Positions 17,619 through 27,835 of a DNA stretch of 64,000 nt are shown piece after piece; position 1 is the stretch's first letter, and every line of letters begins with the position of its first letter. The stretch is taken from positions 1,773,219 to 1,837,218 of the forward strand of contig NZ_AP024233.1 of assembly GCF_025998535.1 (NCBI RefSeq). Reading direction: 5' to 3'. This DNA comes from Desulfolithobacter dissulfuricans. Its GTDB lineage: Bacteria > Desulfobacterota > Desulfobulbia > Desulfobulbales > Desulfobulbaceae. The notes beneath the pieces are model-generated. The model was not told where the DNA came from and did not search any database. It saw only the letters and a program-made list of their open reading frames with translations. The translations under genes were made by a program, and so were the position numbers.

Positions 17619-18875
17619 CAGCCCGTTGAAAAACTCTCGTTTTCTCGCAAAGTGATTGAACCCATCGGTTGATCGGTTAAAATGCCGAAAAACGTTGTCA
17701 TACAAAGGAGTTCCGATGGCCATAGGCAAACGAAACAAGCCTAAACAGAAACCGCACTGGATAGCGGCCATAACCTAGCGCCCAGGAGCGGACACCTTTT
17801 TTATACCCGCCTGAACCAGCTTCTCGAGAAAGATGGTTTCGATACATGGCTTGAGGAGGAGTGCGCCCCATATGTTGCCAAGGGTGGAGACCCTTCCATT
17901 CCTCCCGGTGTTTATTTCCGGATGCTCTTTGTCGGTTACCTCTGAAGGGTTCCAGTCTGAGCGGTCCATTGCCTGGCATTGCGCCGACCGGATGTCGCTG
18001 AAAGAGTTTCTCGGCTGTCAGCTGCACGAAAAGACTCCTGATCATTCCAGCTTCACGGTCTGGCGGAAACGGTTGCCTCTGGATCTTTACCGGTCTTTCA
18101 GCGCATCCTTGGCCTGGTGCACCGGCATGGCCTTGTCGAAGTGTATGCCGCAGGAGTGGATTCATCAACCATCGAAGCCAATGCGTCTCTGCGCCGCAAA
18201 GACAGCGATGCTTCCTACAGGGAATACGTCAAGGAGCTGATGCGCGAGGCCGGCGAGGACCCCACAGGCTCTGCTGCCGTTGTACGTTTCGACAAGAAGA
18301 GGCCCAATAAAACACTTTCCAACCGGGACTGGCAGTCGGAGACCGACCCAGATGCCCGCATCACCAGGATGAAGGACGGTACGACCCTTCTGGCCTATAA
18401 ATCCGAATATGCGGTCGACCTGAAGACCGGGGCACATCAATACCAGCCAACACCTTACCACCTAAATTCCTGATCGAGAGAGCAAACAGAGGCGGCGCTG
18501 GCATGGATACCAGGTTGCCTGCCGTGAGTTTCACAAGAATCGTCGCCGCACCCGTGGCAAGGAGTGCAAACGTCTTGGCCGGATGACTGTCCGCGGTTTG
18601 GAGAACATGACCAAGAAGCGGTATCTGATCCACGCCGCCGCGTACAATCTCGGTCTGATAATGCATGCTCTTTTCGGCAACGGTACCCCGAAAGGGATGG
18701 CCGATGTCCTGGCGCGGCTTGTTTTTGCACTTTTCGATCTCTCGGCGGCCATTTTCAGGCTAACAACGGTTCTTTTCCGCTTCCTTGAGTTGTTCTGGCT
18801 GCGAGTGCCGGTTTCGCCAAAATCTTCTGATGCCGGGTGATCCACGTTGCGAAATTAAATATTTTCAACGGGCTG
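17619..18875 (+). pseudogene. Decayed IS1182/IS5-like element with transposase pseudogene
   Basis: Inverted ends CAGCCCGTTGAAAA (17619) and TTTTCAACGGGCTG (ending 18875) bound a transposase read in pieces on the plus strand. The pieces include MAIGKRNKPKQKPHW, then GVYFRMLFVGYL, GFQSERSIAWHCADRMSLKE, EANASLRRKDSDASYREYV and a late RMTVRGLENMTKKRYLIHAA. Several frameshifts and an internal deletion separate them. No convincing target duplication was found. It splits the defence operon between the PAPS-reductase gene and the GIY-YIG gene and may interrupt co-transcription. Confidence 0.8.
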
Positions 18876-18890
18876 TTTACGGGAACTAGC

Positions 18891-19682
18891 TCACAAACTA
18901 CAAACCAAACATCCTTGATCGTCAGGTTCCCCTTCTTCTAATAAGATCTCCTGCCAGCTTCTACCATCCTCATCTTTTCTTCGTTTGGTGGCTAGGTCAA
19001 CAATTTCTTTCCTACGCTCTAAAAGCTGACTAAGGCTCATTCCTTCAATCCAAGAATATCCTTCTCCTGTATTAGGATTAAATTTTTCCAGTTCCATTGC
19101 CTTGTTAAACAAATCAGGATGGTTATCATAGAGACCAAGCCACTCTTCCTGACGCTGAAAAAAACAGAAATAGCATCCGGATCGACTCCTCCACTTATAA
19201 TATTCTGGTACGCCTATCGTTTCATCGAGAATCCGGAATACATCCTTACGAGTAATCTCATCATGAATGAAGGGAAAGACGGGGTGGATATTTGGCTTGG
19301 TGGAAATATATCCTTCCCTATGTTCATCGGCCCTAATAGCTACATAACTCATAACTTCATCAGTACCTACGAACTTCTCAAAGGGCTCAAGCTTCATTTT
19401 GACTGTACACCAGCGCTGCTTAGGAGAAGGTAGCATACCTCCTACCATGAAAAGATGGTGCTCGAAAGGAGCCTCACTGCCTATACGATCTATCTTTTTG
19501 CCAAGATATGCCTCAAGTCGGTCTATAAAATCGTAGGTCTCGGGAAGTTCACAGCCAGTATCCGAGAAATAATACTCCATCTCGGGTACTCGACCCTGCT
19601 GCTTGAGATAGATAGCTAAGGCAGCACTATCCTTTCCGCCAGAGATACCGCAGACATGCCGGACTGTTTTTTCTTTACTCAT
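18891..19682 (-). CDS. sspD: PAPS reductase-like ATP pyrophosphatase (SspD/DndC-like)
   Basis: Protein of 263 residues. The PP-loop SGGKDSAA (residues 14-21) binds ATP. Cysteines in RWCTVKMKLEP, the CYFC pair and the terminal CLVC pair could hold an Fe-S cluster. DndC and SspD of this family activate DNA for replacement of a non-bridging oxygen by sulfur. The ATG at 19682 is chosen because it overlaps the preceding small gene as ATGAGTAA; an in-frame TTG lies four codons upstream. Context (DUF4007 and ATPase genes) favours SspD over DndC. No cysteine desulfurase (SspA/DndA) is in the window, so a chromosomal IscS would have to supply sulfur. Confidence 0.8.
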   Translation of the reverse strand: MSKEKTVRHVCGISGGKDSAALAIYLKQQGRVPEMEYYFSDTGCELPETYDFIDRLEAYLGKKIDRIGSEAPFEHHLFMVGGMLPSPKQRWCTVKMKLEPFEKFVGTDEVMSYVAIRADEHREGYISTKPNIHPVFPFIHDEITRKDVFRILDETIGVPEYYKWRSRSGCYFCFFQRQEEWLGLYDNHPDLFNKAMELEKFNPNTGEGYSWIEGMSLSQLLERRKEIVDLATKRRKDEDGRSWQEILLEEGEPDDQGCLVCSL

Positions 19683-19971
19683 TGATTGCCTCAATGTCTG
19701 ACTTGAAATCCTTTTTCTTTGACTCTATTTTCTTATCTAGAAATTCATCAACAAGGTCTGCAAGTAAGGCTAGACGAGACGTTTCGTTGTCTAAGCTTTC
19801 TAAAAGACGCTGAAACTTAATTTTGTTATTCTGAATGTATTTCTTAGTGGAATCATCAATCCAAACAATTTCTTCATGCTCTGTTTTGCCATGCCGCATG
19901 GAACGTAGGCGAATCACTTCAAAGCCATCACTAAACCTGGCATTTGCTTTCATATACTGATCCTGCAACAC
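19675..19971 (-). CDS. Small protein between sspC-like and sspD-like genes
   Basis: Frame of 98 codons, mostly charged and helical (QRLLESLDNETSRLALLADL, then a lysine-rich tail). It starts at a GTG (19971), or at an ATG six codons later. The open frame extends upstream without an ATG and overlaps the end of the ATPase gene, so the true start may be earlier. The stop overlaps the sspD ATG, which indicates coupled translation. I recognise no family. It may be a small structural partner of the modification complex. Confidence 0.6.
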   Translation of the reverse strand: MLQDQYMKANARFSDGFEVIRLRSMRHGKTEHEEIVWIDDSTKKYIQNNKIKFQRLLESLDNETSRLALLADLVDEFLDKKIESKKKDFKSDIEAINE

Positions 19972-20012
19972 ACGAAGATCAATGAGGCGGCGAGAGAGTT
20001 CTTCAAGCTTTT

Positions 20013-23000
20013 TTACAGCCCCATCGCGGTCAACATCACGCCACTTATCTGAAGCGCGGCCCCGAGAAAGAGCAGTAGCCTGCTAAACCAAAGCTCATCA
20101 CTACCCTTATCGTCTGCCAAATGCTCGATAAAAGGCCGTAAACCTTTTACATCTACCGTGTATTGGCTCAAATCCTCATAGCGAGCGCAGGCCTTCTGCC
20201 GCAGGGTCTTTAACTCCATGCCCTTCTTTATATCTGGGAAGAGAGCTTGGGCCATGATATCCTGGAAGTCGGCGATCATCTTGCCGTATGCATCGCGGAG
20301 TTCCCTAATAACCTCGACTAACGCTGCAGCAAAACCTTCTATTTTTTTGCCGTCTGACTCGTCAGGATCAATGGCTGAATATCCGCAAGCCATTGGCAGT
20401 CTAACAAAAAGAAGATCCATGGGTGATTTGGCTAACTCAAAGGCTTTTCTTGTCTTCCGGCTCGCATCTGAAAGACGGTTGGTCTGTTTTGTATACTCAG
20501 GCAATTTTGCCATAAACTGAGCAAGTGGCTTGGCAATAGCAAGAAGTGAGACCTTTTGCGCTGCATTTTCTCCATAAAGTACCTTGATATATTGCTGAAA
20601 GAGTGAAGCGCGAATGCCGTGCATCCTAATGCGTTGGACCGTAAAATAATCCGGCCGCTTCATGAAGCGTTCAATATGCTGGTCACTGATGTATGGCGTA
20701 TAGACCTTGTTCTCATATAGGGCTAGCTCTTCTTGATTGCAAAGAAAGACACTGAGATAAAACAGGGGCAAAACCCCAGCTTTAACACCATAAGGCGGTG
20801 CCTGCAAAACCTCATTGAGTTCAGCAAAGGAGCGAGGTGTGTCTTTGGTGCTTTCCAAGAAAGCATCTATTTTCTGCCAGACAGGAAAAAAATTATACGG
20901 ATTATCTTCTGCCGGAGGCACGAGTTGCCACTTTCCCTCGCTTACCTCCTGATGCAGGCCTGTAGCATGCAGAAAGGCCCGATAGATACCTTTTTCTGCA
21001 GGGAATTTTTTAATGCCAAGATCCGGTTTGTCAGCATGGTGGACCATGGCCATAACCAATTTGTTGCGAGCTGCTGAGGCTTGAGCTGATGGTTTATCTC
21101 TATTGATAAGCTCATTATAAATCCGCGGCGACTGATCGTAAATTTTATCTAAGATTGAAGAGAGTTCTTGTTGAAAATCTCGTTTATTGGCAATAGTAAT
21201 TTCTTCAGCATGCCAAAACCACTGAGCATTTTCTGGATATTCCACAAGGCTATGGAGTAATTCATCTTCAAGGCGCCGTGCCGCCGCCAGCCTATCTTTG
21301 AACTCACGCTGAGCAACAGGATCTGCCTGAAGGTCGGGACAATTCTGCTCAACCCGATGTAAGGCTAGCACCTCTGCAACCGCCTCACGAAGTTGGGTGC
21401 CATTAGGACAGAGTGCGACTAGATCCAATCTTTCGAAATAAGGCACTACTTCTTGTCGGGCCATTTCTAGATCGTCAACAGATTCCACTAGGCAGAAGAT
21501 AATACGCTGCTGGCCTGCCTGCTTTGGCTCTTTCTGATAATTCGTAAGATCAACAAAAACAGGGATAAAATAGCGCAAGGCTCCTGTCTTGATAGTATGG
21601 CGCCTAGCAACAATGGGCAGCAGCGGCTTACGACTGTTGATTGCCGCCGGCAGATCAAATCTGCCTAGCTGGCCAAGTTCGTCCTGCACTGCTGCATCTA
21701 GGTCAAAATCGCTGCCCTGCCATACCCGGTACTCATTGCTGAACTTCCGAAACTGGAGGACACAGCGTTCAATAAGGGCATTGGCAGCCATGGTTGCCGC
21801 TTTCTTGCTAGTTGTGCAGAGGCTGACAATATTTTTTGATGCCTTGAATCCCCCTGGGCACCAATAATATTTAGCAGACCTATGGTCTTGAGCAGCTTGA
21901 AATGCATGGACGGAGCATCTCCAAGACGCTCAATGGCAGTGACCACCTCTGCCCAGCGCCTATGGGTTGTAGGATCAGTAAGGACAGCAGGCTGATTTAG
22001 GATGAAGTAATCAAAAATTTCCCAAGGCATGACCCAATCGCCAACTTTCTGTAGACGGGTGAGGCTGTCGCGTAGCCCATGCTGTTCCTTACTGCCTAAA
22101 TAACTAAAAAGGGTGCGTTCATTCTGGGCCATCTTCTGGCACAGAATAGGAAGGATCAAAACAGTTACAGGGTGTAGCGGATAGCACTGACTGAAAAGAT
22201 GAGCCGCGGTTTCCTGATCAACGCTACCAGGCAAAGCCCTTTCTTTAGCCAACACCGACGCCATTTTTTTGCATTTTTCAGCAACTGTCTTCTGGTCACT
22301 TGTTGGCAGCTTATTAACAAAGGCCCTGCTGATAATACGGAGAGTTTGCTCCGTGGATTCCAGGAATGGAATATTCTCAAAACGCCCTTGAATCTTGCTC
22401 CACTCATTTCGAAGGCCCTCGCCAAAACCACGGGCATATTGTTCAAATCCTTGATGCATGAGAGTAAAGACATAGATATTGGCCTTGCGACCAATTGCAG
22501 CTGTCTCTGCTAAGGCTTGGAGCAGATAGATATCATTCGCCCCATAATGGCGAGCCTCATATTCGAGAAACTTACCGAGCTCATCAAAGATGATCAGCAA
22601 GCCTTTGCCCTTTTTGGCTTCCACGGCATCCCTGACTTCTTCAACAAGGGTCAATATCTCGTGGGTGGTAATATCTTTTTGGGAGGCAGCATCTGTTAAT
22701 TTGTCAATAATTACCGGCGGACGACCAGGTAAACTTTGCCAAAATCTAATAGCTGCGTCTCGAAGACTTTCCACAAAACGATGACCGAGAGGCTCTGGAG
22801 TACCGGTAAGGAGTACGGACAAATAACCCTTAGAGCTTGAAGTATGTCGGTATATATCAACACTTACATCCTCATCTGCATCGCAACAAATTTTTAATGC
22901 AGAAATTGTATGTGCGTTGGCAGGATTGCCAAAGAGATGCGCAAGATAAACGGCAAAAGAAGATTTGCCTGAACCATAAGGGCCAATTAAAGCCCATGAC

Positions 23001-23167
23001 CGAGGCATATCCTCTTCATTCAACGTTCTGGCAATACGTTGCAGAGTGATCAACGCCCGGCTCGTAGGGATATAAGCCTTTGTAATTGCCGACGAATCAA
23101 TATCTCGTTCCAGGTTTATAGAACGGGTATAGACAGTATCGATTTCAATATATTTTTGGACACTCAT
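20013..23167 (-). CDS. sspC: P-loop ATPase of Ssp-type phosphorothioation system, frameshifted in a G run
   Basis: Two overlapping frames (23167-21698 and 21791-20013) together make one ~1050-residue ATPase. The first has Walker A GPYGSGKSS (residues 62-70) and a Walker B-like LLIIFDELGKF. At 21850-21854 the minus strand reads CAGGGGGATTC. With six Gs the frames join as AQGGFKASKNIVSL and continue into MAANALIERCVLQF of the second frame. The protein would power the modification complex, as SspC does. Its ATG overlaps the sspB stop (ATGA). Either the sequence lacks a G or the gene is truly broken; the rest is well preserved, which favours error or recent mutation. Confidence 0.72.
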
Positions 23168-24090
23168 GCGGCTTTATCATGTTGTTGCAGGGCATTATAA
23201 TGTTTCTCGAGATATCTGATTGGCTCAACTTCTTGAAGGCGATAAAGTTGATGGATGCCTGCGGTTTCATCAAGCTTAAAAATGCCGGGGAGATAATTGA
23301 TGAGCTGCTCAACCTTAGCAAGGAGCGCATTTTCGGTCAGGCGAAAAAGAATACCAGGGGCAATATTACCATTACCACCATACATTAAATCTTCGATGGG
23401 TATTTCTGATATGCTACGTTTTTGAAAAAGATCAGCTATGGCAAAACCAAGGACGCCAAGAGGCAGGCTATCACGGCGTTCAAGACGGGATTGATAACTC
23501 TTGGTTGCAGGTGAGTAGGTAATTAATCGCAGAAGTGAAAGCGGCGAATCAAGGGCCTCTTCAACCGGCGTTTTCATATTGCTCTTTGACTGTACGTAGG
23601 TTCGCAAGAGAACAGCACAATCGTTTTTAACCGAGAGCACCGAAAACTTAGCCTTGATGTTCTCTTTAGCAAAATCCACTAAGGCATTAGCTACCTCTTG
23701 GCTGGTAAACTCTGGCTTATGAAAAAGATTAAAAAACCAATACCAAGACGTAGCGTGCTCAGGGTTTGTTGCAAGCAACCAATGGAGTAGCCAAATTGTG
23801 GCCTCGTCTTCTAAATAGGGATCCTTTCCAGCTTTTTCAGAAAAAAGAAACTCTCCAAGAGGTGTTGTCTCTTTCTTGTCAGGACCAATTACAATAAGCT
23901 GGGCAGCCCGAAGCCAATGACGAATGGAGTTGACCATGTTTTTTCCAACACCTAAACGAACAACAGCGTCATCTGCTGAAAAAATACCTTTATTATGCTC
24001 AAATTCCTGGAAACCTTTGGTGAGCCAGCCGAAACGTAACGCAAAGGATTCATGACGGCCAAAGGCCACCTGATTTGGTTTAAATTGCAT
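23164..24090 (-). CDS. sspB: DUF4007 protein (SspB-like DNA nickase)
   Basis: Protein of 308 residues starting MQFKPNQVAFGRHESFALRF, the N-terminal pattern of DUF4007 (Phe-His/Arg-Glu, then LRFGWLTKG). A winged-helix-like region follows (FSADDAVVRLGVGKNMVNSI). DUF4007 is the domain of SspB, the nicking component of the SspABCD phosphorothioation system. It is first of the minus-strand operon: its stop overlaps the ATPase start. Downstream order sspB-sspC-small-sspD matches known Ssp loci apart from the small gene. The assignment rests on this order and the visible N-terminal motif. Confidence 0.8.
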   Translation of the reverse strand: MQFKPNQVAFGRHESFALRFGWLTKGFQEFEHNKGIFSADDAVVRLGVGKNMVNSIRHWLRAAQLIVIGPDKKETTPLGEFLFSEKAGKDPYLEDEATIWLLHWLLATNPEHATSWYWFFNLFHKPEFTSQEVANALVDFAKENIKAKFSVLSVKNDCAVLLRTYVQSKSNMKTPVEEALDSPLSLLRLITYSPATKSYQSRLERRDSLPLGVLGFAIADLFQKRSISEIPIEDLMYGGNGNIAPGILFRLTENALLAKVEQLINYLPGIFKLDETAGIHQLYRLQEVEPIRYLEKHYNALQQHDKAA

Positions 24091-24221
24091 TGAGTCCTCT
24101 GTTTTTAACTATCCTTTTATCAGATTATAACTTATCTGGTTTCTCAAATAGTGAGTACCCTCTAATTTTTTTTTGTGATTTTTCCACAAAATTCTCTGCC
24201 TTTCCATCCTAAGCTCACCAT

Positions 24222-25792
24222 TGTTTTAGTTCAGTTGGAATTGGAGAATCCTCCTTCCAAAATTAGTGGGTTTGAGCTCCAGTGCCTGAATACTGCCAGG
24301 GGCAAGGATGACAAGATCGTTCCTTTGCGTCATCATGTTCAGGTTCAGCTAGCCGGGGCCGGGGTGACAAGGCTGCGTAGCGCCCCGAAGGGGGCTTAGC
24401 CTTGTCGGCCCGGTTTCGGCCAGCTATCCGCTGTTGGGAGCACTGAGCAGCTGCCTTTTGACGCCTTTTCAGTGCCCTGGCGGCTCTGGCCGCCTCAAGT
24501 TTACGGTCTCGTTCTTTGACAATCTGTGTCTCCCGTCCCTCCAGCTTATCCTTGGGGGGCTATATAGGCCGATGGCACTGTGCAGCCGTTCATCGTTATA
24601 GTGTACGCTATATAATCGGCAATCCGGGCCCTAGCCTCAGCAAGGAAGAGTGCCACTTTGGGACGGATACATTCTGTTTTGATTGTCTTGTGGTAACGCT
24701 CCAGTTTGCCGTTGCTCTGCGGGTAAAAGGGCGATGTCCTGACATGAGTCATTCCGGCTGCACGAATGTACTCCTTAAAATCTCTGACGATAAACTGAGG
24801 ACCATTGTCTGAGATAATTCGTGGCATTGCCTGTGGAAATTTCTCCCTCGCACGCTGGAGGATGATCTCCACATCCTGTTCGGTCATTGCCTCGCGCAAC
24901 TCCCTGTGGACAATATAACGGCTGTAACCATCCAAAATGGTACAAAGATAGTAAAACGTTCTGCAAATATTTACATAGGCAACGTCGATATGCCAGTGCT
25001 CATGCGCTTTCAGGGGCTGGACAAATCCTTTCCCCCTTCCTGGAAGGCTTGCTATTCCAACGCCGCAGAAAACCCTCCTTTTTCAGCACACGGTACACAC
25101 TGCTGGGGCTGACAGCAACAATATCCTGATCCAGCATCATGAAGGTCAGGCGACGATAACCTTCCAACGGGTGCTCAAGGCTGAACTTGATAATGGTCTG
25201 CTTCTCCCAACCCTCAAGCCAGAAATCACGGGGAACTAGGCCATTATGCTCACTGGCCTTGCCGTAGCGGTTCTGCCAGTTGTAGTACTTGCTGGGACTG
25301 ACCCCCAACCATTGGATGAATCGTGTTACAATAATATCAGTACGTTGTGACCAATACCGAACAAAGTCAATGATCCTGTCACGGGTATCATGGGGAACTC
25401 ACGAGGCTTTCAGGGAACCCCAAGTATTTTTTTAAATCGAACGTGTTCCTCCATGAACTCGAACAGTACTTCGTTTTTAACCTGCAGCTTGGCCTCCAGT
25501 GCGTCAATTCGTTTGCGTTCCGATTTTTTCCGCCGAGCCTCGCTCTTGTCAAAAACCGCCGAACCCTATTCGAAAATTTCCTTCTGCCAACGGTAAAACA
25601 CTGTAGGATGGAGCGAATACTCGTCGCACAGGTCAGATACCGCCACCATGTCAATGAGATGGCGCTTGAGAATAGCTACCTTCTCGGCAGCTGAGTAGGT
25701 TTTGCGTTTCCGTTTCATCTTGAATTCCTCCTATCCTACTGAGTAAGTTAACTCAATTTGAGGAATTCTCCAATTCACACTGAACCAAAACA
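24222..25792 (-). pseudogene. Degenerate IS3-family element
   Basis: Ends match as inverted repeats of about 30 bp (TGTTTTAGTTCAGTTGGAAT at 24222; TGTTTTGGTTCAGTGTGAAT read from 25792). Inside, on the minus strand, orfA starts at about 25719 (MKRKRKTYSAAEKVAILKRH) and has an in-frame TAG after WQKEIFE. orfB is split: MGVSPSKYYNWQNRYG at 25308, and an integrase-core piece MDGYSRYIVHRELREAMT ending at 24546. Several frameshifts and stops show long inactivity. Confidence 0.85.
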
Positions 25793-26380
25793 TTCTCGCG
25801 GCCTGCTGCCGGTCAGGAGAACAAAACGGGAATTGCTGGGAACTTCGTCAATGGTTTCACACCACATTCCAAGATCGTCTGTCGACATTTTGTCCCAAGG
25901 TACTAAATTCTCAAGCGACATGAAGTAGTCGATGAGTGAATTGCGCGTCTTAAAAAATAAAGGCAAGTCGGACTCGTATTTATGAAAATAAACGTATAAT
26001 TTCTCTCCAGGAGCACATTCCGCGTCTAGTATTGCTTTAATGAATGCATTCTGGAAGGCTTGTATCTCGGATTCTTTCATGCCTATATAGGAAAACATTT
26101 CTTTCGCTTCAGCCCAAATGTAACCGATTTCCATTCTCTCAAGTGATGCTTCAGAAATCACTTGCCTTGCTGCATCTTTCAAAATTTGCAAATCCTCAGC
26201 ATGCATAGTAAACGGGCCGTATGCTGGCCAAGCACCGTATCGTCCTAATGTAGTATTTCCACCTTTCGACGAAGCGGCAATATATTCGAGTCCCATATCC
26301 ATTGTTTGAGCTGTTGGCAGCGCGACAGGCTCATTTATAGATTCCAGCCGCCTCAACAATTGCACACGATCTTGATCCAT
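25793..26380 (-). pseudogene. Unknown gene truncated by the IS3 element
   Basis: Frame of about 196 codons of a soluble, acidic protein (MDQDRVQLLRRLESINEPVA at the N-terminus; later GEKLYVYFHKYESDLPLFF). The last few codons before the stop at 25775 come from the insertion sequence, so the true C-terminus is lost. I recognise no family. A run of about 250 bases between its start and the next gene contains transposon-like debris. The gene could be a leftover of another defence or regulatory locus. Confidence 0.5.
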
Positions 26381-26530
26381 AATCTCACCCTGAATCAGAG
26401 TTGGCCCGAGATCTAGTGGCTCATAAACGCCACTGAGGCCATTTTTTCGAGGTTCAACCGGTTTGCAAATGACTGATTCAAGCCACTAGGCTTTCATGCC
26501 AGCATGGTCTTTGAAAATCTGACAATATCT

Positions 26531-26647
26531 TTAGTAAAAAGGCACACTATCACCTATTATCGGCAGATGAGAATGGAATTTTGAGGTGGACCCCACAGAC
26601 CCTGCTATCTGGCTGAGTTTCTCCAGAAGCAAGTCCTTGTCATACAT
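26531..26647 (-). pseudogene. HEPN toxin gene, truncated after about 20 codons
   Basis: An ATG at 26647 overlaps the end of the nucleotidyltransferase gene by 8 bases and begins MYDKDLLLEKLSQI, the typical N-terminus of HEPN proteins paired with MNT antitoxins. Similarity ends after about 16 residues, where unrelated sequence takes over and the frame stops at 26531. The catalytic RxxxxH motif is absent, so the toxin is lost. Confidence 0.5.
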
Positions 26648-26951
26648 AGCGGGCCTCTTTATCTAACCGCTTCTTCAGATAGGGATTCATGCGTGGGCGA
26701 TAACGAACCAGGTCCACCTTGCAATGCAGTATCTTTTCAAGATCTTCTTTCAGATTCACCATACGCAGGAGATCCGGAACCAGTGTCTCCACCACCACGT
26801 CCACATCACTGACCCCTGTGGCCTCATCCCTGGCCACAGATCCAAAAATTCCCAGCTTGGTCACACCATATCGTTTAGCCAGCTCATCCCTGTGCATACC
26901 AAGAATTCGTAAGACCTCGGCCCGTTGCAACTTATTCCTGGTTTCAGTCAT
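26640..26951 (-). CDS. MNT-domain minimal nucleotidyltransferase (MntA-type antitoxin)
   Basis: Protein of 103 residues with the minimal nucleotidyltransferase signature GSVARDEATGVSDVDVVVE near residue 37: GSxAR, then the DxD pair that binds metal. MNT proteins of this type pair with HEPN toxins and silence them by AMPylation. Here the partner is only a stub, so this is an orphan antitoxin. Its survival without the toxin suggests either recent loss of the partner or another use. It is upstream of, and overlaps, the HEPN remnant. Confidence 0.85.
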   Translation of the reverse strand: MTETRNKLQRAEVLRILGMHRDELAKRYGVTKLGIFGSVARDEATGVSDVDVVVETLVPDLLRMVNLKEDLEKILHCKVDLVRYRPRMNPYLKKRLDKEARYV

Positions 26952-27014
26952 TTCGCTTCCTCATCCGGCTCTTCCTCACAAACACGAAAAAGGCCCCTTC
27001 AGGCGCGCGCAAGC

Positions 27015-27740
27015 TCACACGTATTCTTTCCTTTTCTCCACCACCACGCCGACGATCCGGAACTCCCTGCCGGTCATGTCCATGATCGGATAACGGTAGT
27101 TCAGTGGCTTCAGGTAAATACAGCCACCATCTTTCACAAACTGCTTCAGCGTGGTTTCTCCGTTGCCGTCCGGCCCATTATCCACCCTGGCAACCACAAA
27201 GCTGCCGGAGACCGGCTCCCTGGCCGGGTCCACAACGATAATATCCCCTTCCCGAAACTCCGGCTCCATCAAGTCCCCTTCCACACGGAGGGCAAAAGCA
27301 TCGGGACTGACACGACTCAACGTCGGCACCCACTCTTCATCATCATCCGAATGAGAAGGGTCCGTTCTTCCGGCCCACTCCCCGGCCCGCGTCCATGATA
27401 TCAGCGGAACGCTGGTCCGGAAATCCTGCCCTGAAGGAAGATTGGAGTCCGCTTTTGCCAGCTGCTCGCGCAGAGTGGCAAGCCTCTGCTCTATCTCATC
27501 ATCAGAACGTCCGGCGAGGATGAACCGGCCAAGGGCCAGCATCTCCTCGTATGTGCAACCAAGGGCATCGGATATGCGTTCTTTCAGGTTTTGGCCTGCA
27601 CTTTTTCTTTTCCCGAGAATATCGCTTAAGTGGTTAGGAGAGATACCCACACGGACAGCCAACTTACTTTTCGCACCTCGGCCCTTGGCTTCCAGCCTAT
27701 TTCGCAGAGCTGCCACAAAACATTCATCTGATGAGTTCAT
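27015..27740 (-). CDS. CI/LexA-type repressor with inactive S24 peptidase site
   Basis: Protein of 241 residues. It has an N-terminal helix-turn-helix (KLAVRVGISPNHLSDILGK, residues about 26-44), a linker, and a C-terminal LexA-like S24 domain. The family catalytic serine sits in GDSMEP; here the codon is TTG and the motif reads RVEGDLMEPEFREGDIIVVD. The catalytic lysine region is kept (TTLKQF). The protein should therefore bind and dimerise but not self-cleave. It is divergent from a Cro-like gene across an operator region with TTAAGC half-sites, so it probably controls the element's phage-like switch. Removal would need an antirepressor; two candidate antirepressor-domain genes lie nearby. 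Confidence 0.88.
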   Translation of the reverse strand: MNSSDECFVAALRNRLEAKGRGAKSKLAVRVGISPNHLSDILGKRKSAGQNLKERISDALGCTYEEMLALGRFILAGRSDDEIEQRLATLREQLAKADSNLPSGQDFRTSVPLISWTRAGEWAGRTDPSHSDDDEEWVPTLSRVSPDAFALRVEGDLMEPEFREGDIIVVDPAREPVSGSFVVARVDNGPDGNGETTLKQFVKDGGCIYLKPLNYRYPIMDMTGREFRIVGVVVEKRKEYV

Positions 27741-27835
27741 AACTGACTTTTAAGCAATCGGCTTAATTTAAGCAACTCTAAACTAAGCTTAATTTCATAT
27801 TTGACAAACTTGTGCTTTTTGCATAGTATTAAGCC
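27741..27835. promoter_or_regulatory. Divergent operator/promoter region of the repressor switch
   Basis: Five TTAAGC half-sites. 27750-27766 is a 17-bp palindrome (TTAAGC-N5-GCTTAA). A wider pair follows at 27768-27773 and 27787-27792, and a single site lies at 27829-27834. A strong rightward promoter TTGACA (27801-27806), 17-bp spacer, TAGTAT (27824-27829) places the start of transcription at about the ATG at 27836, so the mRNA would be leaderless. The single site overlaps the -10 and start. Confidence 0.75.

Noticed and set aside
17619-18875. Target-site duplication of the IS1182-like element
   Set aside because: TTAC on the left and TTTA on the right next to the ends do not match, so none is claimed.
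24175-24399. 74-codon plus-strand gene
   Set aside because: It crosses the left end of the IS3 remnant and is antisense to the transposase tail.
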